NCBI GenBank assembly: GCA_029255685.2
Contig: CM055313.2
Coordinates: 29,508,579 to 29,572,578 of the forward strand
Direction: 5' to 3'
DNA from: Silene conica
Lineage: Eukaryota > Streptophyta > Magnoliopsida > Caryophyllales > Caryophyllaceae
DNA: 64,000 nt
Part shown: positions 33,447-44,462 of the stretch, one piece after another
Layout: the number at the start of each line of letters is the position of its first letter
Numbering within the stretch: position 1 is the first letter of the stretch
Translations under genes and position numbers: made by a program
The notes under the pieces: generated by a model
Database searches by the model: none
The model's input: only the letters and a program-made list of their open reading frames with translations
Told to the model about the DNA's origin: nothing

Positions 33447-35726
33447 TGTAATACCTCGTATTTTGATTACAATATTTCGTATTTATATAGTCACGTGTTG
33501 ATAATATTTGAATGATGTACCTCGTATTTTAGTATGACATTTATTGTGTATATTGACGTCTTGATCGTATTTGAACATTAGTATTCGATAATTATTTTAT
33601 CGAATATGTAATGCCTTTTTTTGGGAAAACACGGGTTTCGATTTTATAAGTTGACTCGAGACTTAATATTATAAGTCTTATACTATGTTATCGTATGATA
33701 TTAATCGTTATCGTAAGTATGTCAATTAAAGTTAATAATAACTTTGCCGTGTTATACGTGTATCGGGTTGGACTTCGGTTTGAATTATTTAACGTAGGTT
33801 GTGTGTGTATACGGGTCAAGTAACCATGCTATCCTTACCCGACCCATTTGTTTTCCCATAAACCCTAATAGGTATACCTATCACACGCATAACTCATCCC
33901 AAAAACCTAATTCCCGTTGGCCTCCTTTCGAAACCCTCACCCCCACTTTTTTTAAACTTTGGTGATGGCGGCTGGAGAACGAGACAGAGAGAGGGAGAGA
34001 GAGAGAGAGAGACGACGGCGGCGGTGGTACAAGGTGGTTGTCGTGACCTTTCGAACCGAAACCGACACGAGTATAGGTGAGTTTTATTCATATTTCGTTT
34101 TACGGTTTGTCTTTTCGTGGTTAGGGTGTCAGGTGGTCGTGGGATAGGTGCGGGGGTGAGGGTCGGGGTGTCAGACCGTCGGTGGTGGTCTTGGTTGTCA
34201 GAGTTAACGGTTGGCGTCGGGTTTACGGTTTTTGGGTCTGTTGTCGTATAAGGGTATTGGGGGTGGTGCTACTGTTGACTCGGGGGAGGTCGACACGGTG
34301 GTAGCACAGTCATGGTATTGGTCTCGTGTAAAGGGTTGTGTCGGGGTTTGCGAGTGGTGGTTGCGGGGGCTGTTTCTAGACGGTGCGTGATGGCTAGACG
34401 ATGAACCACGCCTGGTTATGGCCATGGTTCATCTCTCCGGTGGGAGTCGACGTCGTTCTAGGTGTTGGTTGTGGCGGCTGCCGGCAGAGGGAGGCTAGCG
34501 TGGTGTTTATGTTGGTTGCCGCGGGGTAGTTTAGGTTTGTCGCGGGATAGGGTTTGTTTGTGTGTGTTTTAGTATTTTTTTTGTCATATTATTATTATTT
34601 TATTATTATTATTATTACTTAGTATTAATAGTAGTTACATGAACTACGTAATACTACACTCTTATTATTTTATTATTATTATCATATTATTATTTAGTAT
34701 TAGTAGTAGTTACATGAACTACGTAATTGTCATTTTTTTTGGGAAGGTCACTATTTCGGGTAGTTTCCTTTTCGGGAAACTTCCCGTGTTTGGAAGTTAG
34801 TACATTATTTCGGGTAGTTTTCTTTTCGGGAAACTTCTCGTGTTTGGAAGTTATTACATTTGGCATTTCGTTACTATTCTAAATATACGGGTTAAGTGAA
34901 GAATTGTAATCGTTAAATATTATATGTTTAGGTGACATTTTCCGTGTGGAACACTTTTAGCAGCTGCGCAAGTGACAATTTCATCCGCGGTTGAGGTAGG
35001 GGAAGTACGGGTATATGACGATGTATAAACTGTTCTTATTTATTATTAAGCATGTTTGTGATATAATACCATGTGATCGTATTTAGTGTTATCTATATTA
35101 TTCTGTGTTATGATACAATGTGGAGATAAAGGGTCTGTGTTTGGTGCGGAGATAAAGGGTCTGTGATTGGTGCGGAGATAAAGGGTCTGTGATTGGTGTG
35201 GAGTATATTGGGTCTTGTGATTGGTGTGGAGTATATTGGGTCTTGTGACTGGTGCGGAGTATATTGGGTCTTGTGATTGGTGTGGAGGTAACGGGTCTTG
35301 TGATCGGTGCGGAGTTTATTTGGCGTTGGATCGGTGCGGAGTATATTATATTGTTGTCTTATTTATCTTTCTACTCAACCTCGCGGTTGACCCTGTGTAT
35401 TCGTGTACACCTACGATGATCCGGAATGGGGAGTAGATTTCACAGGTCAGTGACAGATGGACCAGGAGCTTGGGCATGGAGAGAGACATGGCATGAACCT
35501 ACTTAGAGATTAGATCACAGTTAGATATCGTCAGTTGTACTTTCATTATATCAAGTTTGGAACTCGTAATTGTTGTAATACCAAGTTCAAATTTAATCAG
35601 TATTTATATAAATTACCTTGGGTTTGTTACCTTGTTATTCACTACCTCGGATATTCCGGGATGGTAACGGTCCTATTTATTTGAGAATGTCTTGCTAAAG
35701 GCTCTTAAATGAATGGGGGTGTTACA
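33447..35726 (+). repeat. W 3' LTR
   Basis: 2280 bases, TGTAATACCTCG to GTGTTACA, followed by the TSD GTTTC. Near-identity with the middle LTR implies very recent insertion. Confidence 0.93.
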
Positions 35727-35731
35727 GTTTC

Positions 35732-36405
35732 ACCCCAAGTAACAACACTCTCTAAATCACGGTTTACAGCTAATTCCAAGAGGTTTCTAAGTTCATCTAT
35801 GGTAGGTTACCGCACAAGGTGTTTCAGGGAAGCAAGTTATCAGGTTGAGTCAAAAGGAAATGAAGACAGATTCCAAAGAAGGTTAACAGGAATCTAAGGG
35901 AGGAGGTCAAGATCTTAACGGCTACGAGTGCATCGACTATAAATAAGATGGTAAGTATGAACATACCAGTAGGTGGGTCCGGGTGAACTCCAGTCTCAGT
36001 CCGGAGTTGAACAGCTCTAGCTCCACTGGTCTCAGCCTCTGGGTCAGTAGTAACAGCTCTGTCAACGGCGGTTTTCCTCTCGGGGCACTCGAAGAAGCAA
36101 TGTCCAGGCTTCTTGCAGGTGTAACATAAGTAAGGATCACCGCTACAGGTAACTCTAGGATGAAGGGCTTTGCGACACTTGAAACACTCTAGGGGAGCTT
36201 TTGTCGAGGGTTCCATGTCTCGATTCTGAGAAGTCTCAGGGTCAATAGTGATAGCTCGGTTGACGGCGCCATTCCCTACGCGGCACTCGAAAGAGCGATG
36301 TCCAAATCCCTCACAGGTAAAGCATTGATGCGGTTGCCATGGCAGTCAAGTCCAGGATGGAGATCCTTGTGGCACTTGAAGCACTTAAGGGGAACGTCCG
36401 ATGGG
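35732..36405 (-). pseudogene. gag: Gypsy gag 3' part: duplicated zinc-knuckle modules
   Basis: On the minus strand, continuing from gag, are four CCHC knuckles (C-x2-C-x4-H-x4-C) arranged as two copies of a two-knuckle module. Module 1 (about 36390-36240) has CFKCHKDLHPGLDC and CFTCEGFGHRSFEC. Module 2 (about 36205-36060) has CFKCRKALHPRVTC and CYTCKKPGHCFFEC. Each is followed by an A-V-x-R-A-x-T-x-D-P-E linker. A frame change lies between the first and second knuckle of module 1. The knuckles would bind genomic RNA. Protease should follow but W interrupts and nothing recognisable follows. Confidence 0.75.
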
Positions 36406-36409
36406 AGGC

Positions 36410-37225
36410 TCAAGCTCCGGATTTGGGAAGTCTTAACTCTCTGGGACTTTTTGTTCTTCTGGGGACACTTCCTCTTTCCAAGAGGAGAGGAGGCAAGAGG
36501 GCTAAGAGGTCTCCCGCTTCGGCATCCATGCAAAGGCGGTGGAGGAGGAAAGAAGGCTCTAGATCCTTCACAATAGATCTGGTAAGGTCCTCCGCACGCA
36601 AGACACCGTAGTAACTCTGGAAGTAAGAAGTCGGGTCACCACTGGCTACACTTCTAGTCTCAGCATTAAGCTTGCTCCGGAACAGATAGGCTTTGTCTTC
36701 CTCTCTCTCAACTAGTTGTGGGACAAAGTGGATTAGCTCCTCGAATCGATTGGTGAAAGCCTGAACAGAAAGGGTTCCCTGGCGAAGGTTCATGAACTCG
36801 GTCATCCTATCCTGGCGGATGTCCCTGTGGTAAAACCTCATGCCAAGAAGAGTCTTGAAACGACTCCAAGTGAAAGTAGGGTCACGAGTAGCAGGAGCAC
36901 TGATCGTCATCCACCAACTCCTGGCCTCACGAACTAAGAACTGAGATGCTACTCGGATCTGATCCTCAGAACGAACACCATAAATCATGAAATTCCTTTC
37001 CATGTCAAAGAACCAAGCAGTGAGGGTCGCAGCACTGGTCTCTCCGTCGAATGTCTTAGCTGCATTCCTCCACATCTGGATGATAATCCAAGCCAATCCC
37101 CCAGGTTGGTTACTTCCCGAGGTTGGAAATGAAGAAGAAGGCATAGATGACCTAGCTATGCAATCTCGGAGGTCTTGAATGATGGCTTGTGTCTTATAAT
37201 TCTCTGCATCGGTTGGCTCCGTCAT
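36410..37225 (-). pseudogene. gag: Gypsy gag, capsid part
   Basis: An ATG at 37225, 156 bases inside the PBS, opens a 271-codon frame. It carries the Ty3/Gypsy retrotransposon-gag domain: FDGETSAATLTAWFFDMERN (about residues 59-78), VASQFLVREARSWW, FTWSRFKTLLGMRFYH, FMNLRQGTLSVQAFTNRFEE and LIHFVPQLV. The last ~45 codons after DLEPS are out of frame; the true continuation (basic, leading to the zinc knuckles) is in the neighbouring frame from about 36530, implying a small indel. Gag forms the virus-like particle of the retrotransposon. As no pol is present, any particle would rely on other elements. Confidence 0.88.
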
Positions 37226-37380
37226 TCTTCAATCATAACAGAGTAAATCGTTAGACGTATTCTTAACAAGGCACAAACAGACTACAATATAAGTCCTTAA
37301 ATCTACCCCACCTCTCATTCATTATTTGTTTATTTGGTCAAGTTAAGGTTGGGGTCCCATGAGTGCGTCGGGAGCAATAA

Positions 37381-37393
37381 TGCTCTGATACCA
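37381..37393 (-). other. Gypsy primer-binding site
   Basis: Minus strand TGGTATCAGAGCA, two bases inside the LTR end, complementary to initiator tRNA-Met. It fixes the element's leftward orientation. Confidence 0.85.
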
Positions 37394-37395
37394 AC

Positions 37396-40306
37396 TGTAA
37401 AACCCCTCGCGAAAGCGGAAATGTAAACATACAAAAGTACTAAAAAAAATGCAGCGGAATTTGAACTTTTTCTAACAATCTAAACATGAGAGAAGTATTA
37501 AACTGAAACTGGAAACTGAAATAAACATAAATAGATAAGTAACAGTTCCAAGTACTGAAATGAAATATATATATACACAGCCTGGGATGGAACATCCCTA
37601 CAGGCACCAAAACGTAAAGTATCAAAAGTCTAAGAGTCTAGCTAACGATAGGGTATAAGTCATATGATGAAGGATCATCACTCGCTAGCCCTCCTGTGAA
37701 CCCCGATCCAATCCAGCCTGTACCTACATACATGAAAACATGTACGCCACAATCAGTGGGGAGTGACTAGAGTTCTCCTAGCCACCTTTTGTGACAACAC
37801 GTAACAGATAAAGCAATACAGAATGCTCCAACATATAATAACATGTGAAGCATAACATCTCATCGACTGTCTCAACTATCATGCGATACTAATGCATAGC
37901 TCTCAACCCAACTTCATAAACCGTTAGGAAGGAGAGCCGGTTTCCCTACTGGTTACCCAGTCGGGGGGTCTTTCAGTCCAACTATTTATGAAACCGATCA
38001 AAGAGTCATCCAATGCCTTGGATGAACAATACTAAAGTCAAACATAAGACTTCTCAACAACAGCATCTGAAACATCAGTAGACACATCTATATCTGACAC
38101 TGTACCAACACTAGGCAAGCAGATAGATTCAGCAAGTATAAGGTTCAGCGGTCAGCTTAAGACATAACCTATATACCATAACATTCAGCAAGTAAAAAGG
38201 TTCAGCGGTCAACTTAAGACATAACCTAATTACCAAAACATTCAGCAAGCAAGGACTCAGAGGCCAGCTTAAGGCATAGACTAGCATCCAAAAGTAAAGG
38301 ACTCAGAGGCCAGCTTAAGGCATGTCCCTTCACTACATCACAAGGTACTAAACTCAGAGGCCAGCTTAAGGCATGTTCTAGCACCAAACATCTGCACTCC
38401 GGGTGAGGCGTTACGACCTAAATGCCCCGTTGTGCAGCTGCTCTACTCGTCAGACTCAGAGGCCAACTTAAGGCATGTTCCAACGCGATCATCACAAACA
38501 TGTCTGGACTCAGAGGCCAGCTTAAGGCATGTCCCAGACACGACAAACATACACATATAGGGCTCAGAGGCCAGCTTAAGGCATATCCCCATATATGACA
38601 AACAGCTCACGTATTAAGTTCAGAGGCCAGCTTAAGGCATAACTTAATACGCATCAATACAATATCATACAAAGTCTATGAACTAATTTATAGTTCTACT
38701 TTTCTTAACCTCTAGTCAACACATAATTGACCCCGGGAACTAAGTTGAGGGAGAGTCGGTTTCCCTTTCGGTTACCCGACCGGGGGGTCTCTATCCTCTC
38801 TCCATTCCCGAACCCAATATAGTGTCGCCCATCCTCCGGGGACCTCAAACACATATCAAAGACACAAGGAACGAGTTTCAATCAAAACCGATCAACCGTT
38901 TAAAAGTTATAAACAAATTACGATTTCCAAAACATAGCCTACAGGGGCCCCCAGCCGGTCGGCAGGCAGCCGGTCGGCCGGCTGGTGGTCCTCTTAGCCT
39001 ACTCTTTTCTTTCAAAGTAACACAACACAACGACTCCCAGCCGGTCGGCAGGCAGCCGGTCGGCCGGCTGGGAATCCCTTCCTAGCCTTCGCAAAATACG
39101 CATCCCATTCCCACATACGCTCCCAGCCGGCTGGGAGGCGGCCGGTCTGACGGCTGGGATCCCTTTCTACTTACGGTTTTCGCATAACACAAGCAACACA
39201 AGGAGACCACCAGCCGGTCGGCAGGCAGCCGGTCGGCCGGCTGGCAGTCCCAAGTCTTATTTCTTCCAAAAAACGCAAAACACTCAAAAACACTCCCAGC
39301 CGGTCGACCGACCGCCGGTCGGTCGACCGGCTCAGAGAGCCTGATACGCAAAACGCAACTTTCCAGATTACGCAAAACATCAAAATTCGACACCAATCTT
39401 TAAGAATTACTACAAATGATGTTTACCCAACATTATCAATCATCCAATACTATTTCCTAGCAGCACATAAATCCCATAACGATCCTCAAAACGGTTATAA
39501 CAAGTATCCGTCGCAAAACATGAGTTTTTCAGAAAATAACATATGAGTATAAGAACATCAACAAGCATGAATTCTTCGCAACAAGACATTCCTAAGCATG
39601 TTACTAAGTCCTTTGATCATTAAACATTGACAAATATCAGAAACAAACATAAGAACACATCAAAACTTGCTAATATTCACATTAAGGCCGAGTTTCTCAT
39701 TATCGTCACCTCTCAAGCGATTCCGGCTAAAGATCCTCCTCAACTAAGTTGCTAACACCCTCTGGATCGTCTAAGCCCTCACCTACAAACATAAAAACGG
39801 AAATTTAGGACAGAGACGGATCTTTACCAAAATGGACAGATTTTTCGGAGTGAAAGAAATGAAAAACTAAAGTGATAGATGGCTTGGAAATTTGATGAGG
39901 ATTCCGAAAATGTTATTGTTACCTTGATTTGATCGACGGATGATGAAGAAAAGCTTGGAAAGAGATGAATAAAAATGGAGGTTTTGTGGAGTTTGGTTTA
40001 CAGTGGAAATGTTTTTCTTGGAGAAGAAGATGTCGACAAAGGCCTTTAAAAGGGTACAAGAGTTGTCCTTTCCGTCACATTTAAAACGGGTTCGGATTTT
40101 AGAACGGGTTTGAGTTGTGAAATGAATTTACCAAGTTTGCATTCGTCTTAAGGACTTAAGGTTCTTAAGACGGATCTTACTTATTATTAAAATATCTTAC
40201 GATACATTAATAAAATATTTTCCTTTAAGTTATTAAAATATTATTTTATTACTTAAAATAATTAAAACGCTTAGAATATATTTTACGAAAAATACGGGAT
40301 GTTACA
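37396..40306 (-). repeat. Gypsy 5' LTR (minus strand)
   Basis: Reads TGTAACATCCC at 40306 to GGGGTTTTACA at 37396. About 2.91 kb, nearly identical to 24126-27031, with the same minisatellite (38140-38645) and GC dyads (38950-39332). Confidence 0.92.
39302..39328. repeat. 12-mer pair, 3-bp spacer (Gypsy 5' LTR)
   Basis: Second copy of the pair at 26027, unchanged. Confidence 0.9.
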
Positions 40307-40642
40307 TTTATGCTCTTTTGCAGATTTATGCGAAAAAGGGACGATTTTATACCAAATTTATGCCCTCGGGATTTTTCATGACTAAGGACAAGAAGGAACG
40401 AAGCCTAGCGCATATTTCAAGGCCTGTAGATAGCTTTAACAAGCAAAGAATCGATCCACGATGTTGCATCCTGTTTCAAATGGCTATATCTCGAGTTCTA
40501 GAGCTGAGAATGGAGTGATTCCAGTTGGAGGTGAAAGCTTATCCTCTTAGCTTTCCAACGCCGCAAGAATCGCTTGATTACGATAAGTAACGAAGAAATG
40601 GCAGCTTTTTTAAGATCGACGCGCGCTGCAGTCCCGACATCA

Positions 40643-40675
40643 GGTCGACCGACCTACTAATTGGGTCGACCGACC
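40643..40675. repeat. 12-mer pair, 9-bp spacer (X 3' LTR)
   Basis: GGTCGACCGACC, TACTAATTG, GGTCGACCGACC. Confidence 0.9.
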
Positions 40676-40731
40676 TCAGCGCAGACCCAGAAGTTTCCGC
40701 AAAGCCCATTCAAGTTATTAGGTCATTAAGA

Positions 40732-40764
40732 GGTCGACCGACCCAAAAAGTAGGTCGACCGACC
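40732..40764. repeat. 12-mer pair, 9-bp spacer (X 3' LTR)
   Basis: GGTCGACCGACC, CAAAAAGTA, GGTCGACCGACC. Confidence 0.9.
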
Positions 40765-41639
40765 AGGCGACTATGTTTCCGCGATTTTTATTACGGGCTT
40801 TGCTCCTAATCTTGTAATTAGAACTTATTTAAGGAGACCTAAACTCGAAAATTAGGTCAAGCAGCCAGATTAGAGAAAACTCCATAGTTTAGAGAGAATA
40901 TTTTCCAAGTTTCAATCTTTGTTCTTGAATTCCAATTAAGTTTGTAAGTTTGATACAATTAATCTTTCCCTTTCAATTAATTTTATTGTTCATCCTATTA
41001 TTGTTTCCCAATACATGTTTTCCCTTTTATTGTCATCTTTAATTATGTTAATTCCTTTGATGTTCTTGATTCTTGTTGTTGTTAGTGTCATAGTTAAAAT
41101 CATGCATAGCTAATTCTTGTGATTAGGAATTAGGGGAACCATGGCAAAGACTTGATTTTGATAGTTTTATGATTAAATTACCAATCCCCCATTGTTGTTG
41201 GTGAACTAATCCTTGAGATTGAAAGATTACTAGGATTAGTTTAACAACAACTTTGGGATTGCCCTATGAACGAAAGTTTAGTGCTTTTCTAGGAACCCTA
41301 AGACCGTAAGGATTGGGTAGAATATTGACCTAAAGGTTTATTCTTTGTTCCTTGGGATTGTGTTATTTGGTTATGTTACCCTTCATTGACTTGTTTTAAC
41401 CATGGGGAACCGAAGTTCCTAATCTCCTTTTACTTTATTTTATTTCTCTTGTTTATTTTGCTCTTTTAGCTGTTAGTTCAATCTTAAATCAACCCCCTTT
41501 TTGGTTACTTGCAATAGACTTTAAATTCGCAAACATAATTAACCTTGTCTCCTTGTGGTTCGACCCTTGACTTATCCTATCTAGTTTAAGCTGAGGTTTT
41601 ATAAATCTTATCTTTGGCACCCCTCAACGACGGGTGTCA

Positions 41640-41858
41640 GTATTCGTGTACACACACATGTATAACTATTAAATTATTATGATGGTAGGAATTAATGCAT
41701 TGTTGATACATGTAAGACTATTAAATTTTATCAGTTTTTATAAAGTACTTTGGTTGTTTTACTTTGTTATTCACTACCTCGGACATTCCGAGATGGTAAC
41801 AGCTCTATTTATTTGAGAATGTCTTGCTAAAGGCTCTTAAATAAATGGGGGTGTTACA
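41640..41858 (+). repeat. Y LTR 1, last segment with scrambled patch
   Basis: Resumes Y after the X TSD and ends GGGGGTGTTACA. Compared with LTR 2 (47155-47477), about 185 bases are replaced by about 75 (41653-41727) that resemble Y internal sequence at 42590-42650 in rearranged order. It looks like a templated patch from break repair. Confidence 0.8.
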
Positions 41859-43529
41859 AAGTGGTATCAGAGCGAACGATCCTCAAGCCTAAACCAAATG
41901 AATAATAATGAACGTAGAAAGAGTCTAATAAAATGAACTCCAGGTTAGTAACTGTTAGGAGCCCTAGGATTGGGATGAGTTAGGGGCCCACTCAAACCAA
42001 GCCACTGGCCCTTTCAGTCTAACCTGGAAACCCTCGAGTGATGTAGAGAGTGGGTAGTAATGAAATAAAGGAACGGACCTAATTATAGTGTACTAACATT
42101 TTTTTTTGCAGGAGAAGAATGAGGTAAGTCGTAATGTGAACTATGGTTAATGGTCTGTATTGGAAGAATGTGATTGATACTGAAATGCTAATTGATCTGA
42201 ATGATTTAATGTGGAATTTTCAGAGAATGGATGTATATTTATTGGACAATAATTTGGGTGATAAGATCATATGATTTTGGTGTTTCGAAATGTCCATATG
42301 ATATCTGGTTATTAAATGACTATCGTAATTACTATGTAATATATTGGTTGGTATTTGGATATGAATGATCAGATTTATATGTTATAGTAATCCATTTCTA
42401 GTGATATGCGGAACGGGTTACCCCCAAGCTATGAATGTTATATAGTAATGTGTTGCATAGATTGCACTTAAAGTTTACATGACAATTTCTATTCATACAC
42501 AACTAGTTTAGTTATAGAATCAGTATTCAATAAGTGGCACCTTGTTGATTCTAGGATATATATTTACGTACTTTTATGTTGGGATTATTATGATGGTAGG
42601 AATTAATGCATTGTTCATACATGTATAACTATTAAATTATTTTGTTTGAAATAATGAATACCTATTAATTTAGTGCATCGTGATTTCAATGCTTCAAATG
42701 ATATGTCAACATGTTTTGGAAGAAGAAAGATTGTATTTCAATGTGATAATGTGAAGTGATTTTAAGGAACAAAATTTTTAATAATTTTTCCAGAATGTTA
42801 CATGTTTGTACGGGCTGCCATTTAAAATGTGTTCTCTATATGAATGTGGAAATTTTATGTATGAAAACCTTTTGAGTTAGCTTCCCAATGCTTTTGATTT
42901 CACGTTAATACGATGTATATTTTGCGATAAATAAATATTTTAGTCGACAGTGGTCAGACTGTTACTGCACATTTCGGTTTTGACCCATGTATTTGCAAAA
43001 GAAATCATTTAAAACGTGTTTATTGTTTATGCTTAATTCCAACTCCACTGTTTAGAATATTCATTCACGTTTTCAAAATGATAAGCCACGTAAAATCTTA
43101 TCGAGTCGTTAATTAATAGTGATTGTTGTAAGTCGTCCAAATTTCTGTCTAAGTGGTGTAAAGTTTTTGTTCAGATCAACCGAGTAGTAAAATTGTTATA
43201 AATAAATTCCTTAAGCTTTGCAATTGTTTTTTTTTTTTATAATTAGTTATATTCTCTAAAAACTACAATTACTCGCAAAATAGCTAAGTGGTTATTTAAT
43301 TATGATTTTTGGGAGTTGCTGCGTGGTGTATGATTGTTGAAGTGGTAAAGTTTTAAGTATAAAGTTTAATCAAATATGAATTCTGTTATATAACCATGTA
43401 ATATTCTGATATGACGTTAGTAGCATGAACAGTAGGCATATGATAGGAATATGAGCTTTATTATATGATAGTATAACCTTACTTACTTTGCTTTTGGGTG
43501 AGTTTTATATAAAGTTGGTTTTTTTTTTT

Positions 43530-43561
<32 letters not shown>

Positions 43562-44462
43562 TTTCGACGCTGTTGTTATGCCACAAGGTGAATTACGTAT
43601 TGTTATGTTTAAATCTGACTACTATATATTGAATTAGTAATTTGGTTGACATGCGAATTGTGGGAATGCTAGATTTGTTTTTGATCTGTAACTTGTAAAA
43701 TCGTCAGTGATTTGTGTCTATAAATTGCCTTTAATTACAACTGCATCATTTTGAAAGTTCAAAATGTTTTCGAGGTGATAATCCATGATAAAGCTGATGT
43801 TTGATGATTATGGTAATGATTTTTGCAACGTGACAGAATCTGGAGCTACATGTTGATGAAATCTTACCTAATGTCATTTTCTCTTATGTGCATAGACAAC
43901 AGTTTTGCCTCCATAATTTGAGTATGAGCATGAGATGTTTTAATTTGGCAAGTGTGAACCACGAGTTAGCTGATTGTCTACCTCGATGTAAAGGTGTTAA
44001 TTTTGTGTCAGATGCTAGTTGCCCAGTATAGAGCACTTAACTTATCAAATAATTTGTGACTATTGATTCGGTGATCTCCTTGAGCAATGAATGTGAAATT
44101 TTATAATGGGGTTACGGGGACGTAACCATGCTTTAAGGAGGATAGGATTGTAAAATCTTAAAGGTTTATGTTATGACTAGTTGTTATAGCATGTAAAATT
44201 TGTATGTCGTGACTGTTTGAATATATTTGATAATCCCGTTTACTTCTTTTAAGCATTATATTGTGATTTGTGAAGTATCCTTTAATTTGGTTATACGTTA
44301 AAACTTTGGGGCCAAAGTTTTCTTAACGAGGATAGAATGTAACGCTTCGCGTTTTGCAACCTATATAAGTGCTACTTGTGACCGTTCCATGCTTGTTATG
44401 CGTTTCGTTACCGTTACGGGTTGGCGAACTTCGGGACGAAGTTCATTTTAAGGAGGGAAGAC
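41859..44462 (+). other. Y internal region 1, non-coding
   Basis: Starts AAG then the PBS TGGTATCAGAGC (41862-41873, initiator tRNA-Met type) and ends with a hairpin (44426-44444) and PPT before LTR 2. No gag or pol frame exists in 2.6 kb, so Y is non-autonomous. Three stacked stem-loop plus PPT-like junctions lie at 44110, 44302 and 44426. A T-tract running into an A-tract is at 43517-43561. Confidence 0.85.
44426..44444 (+). other. Y stem-loop before PPT
   Basis: GAACTTCG-GGA-CGAAGTTC then ATTTTAAGGAGGGAAGAC and the LTR start, the same arrangement as in W. Confidence 0.75.

Larger units (their letters stand above)
28926..35726 (+). mobile_element. Non-coding LTR retrotransposon W with three LTR copies
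   Basis: The block is flanked by the TSD GTTTC (28921-28925 and 35727-35731), so it is one insertion. It contains a truncated LTR (28926-29668), an internal 3' end (29669-29950), a full LTR (29951-32230), a full internal region (32231-33446) and a full LTR (33447-35726). No gag or pol is present, so it depends on a helper (LARD-like). Its LTR ends and PBS region resemble Y, so both belong to one superfamily. It sits inside the Gypsy element and is the innermost and youngest of this nest. Confidence 0.92.
24126..40306 (-). mobile_element. Gag-only Ty3/Gypsy retrotransposon, carrying nested W
   Basis: Two LTRs of about 2.9 kb in minus orientation (24126-27031 and 37396-40306) are flanked by the TSD TTTAT (24121-24125 and 40307-40311). 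The PBS and gag lie next to the right LTR, so it reads leftward. The interior excluding W is about 3.5 kb and carries gag with zinc knuckles only. No protease, RT or integrase was found on either side of W. Its LTRs look nearly identical by eye, so it is young. It split the X 3' LTR. Confidence 0.92.
15527..41639 (+). mobile_element. Athila-like Ty3/Gypsy element X, carrying nested insertions
   Basis: The element is flanked by the TSD GTATT (15522-15526 and 41640-41644), and intact target sites are visible in the other Y LTRs (47155 and 52534). It has a 1.44-kb 5' LTR, an Athila-type PBS, gag, a second ORF, a long non-coding tail and a PPT, but no protease, RT or integrase. It was therefore non-autonomous before being broken. 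A solo LTR splits its gag and a 16-kb Gypsy insertion splits its 3' LTR. Confidence 0.9.
40312..41639 (+). repeat. X 3' LTR, remaining part
   Basis: Continues the X LTR from GCTCTTTTGCAG after the Gypsy TSD and ends CAACGACGGGTGTCA at 41639, followed by the X TSD GTATT. Together with 24014-24125 it equals the 5' LTR in length to within a base or two. Confidence 0.9.
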
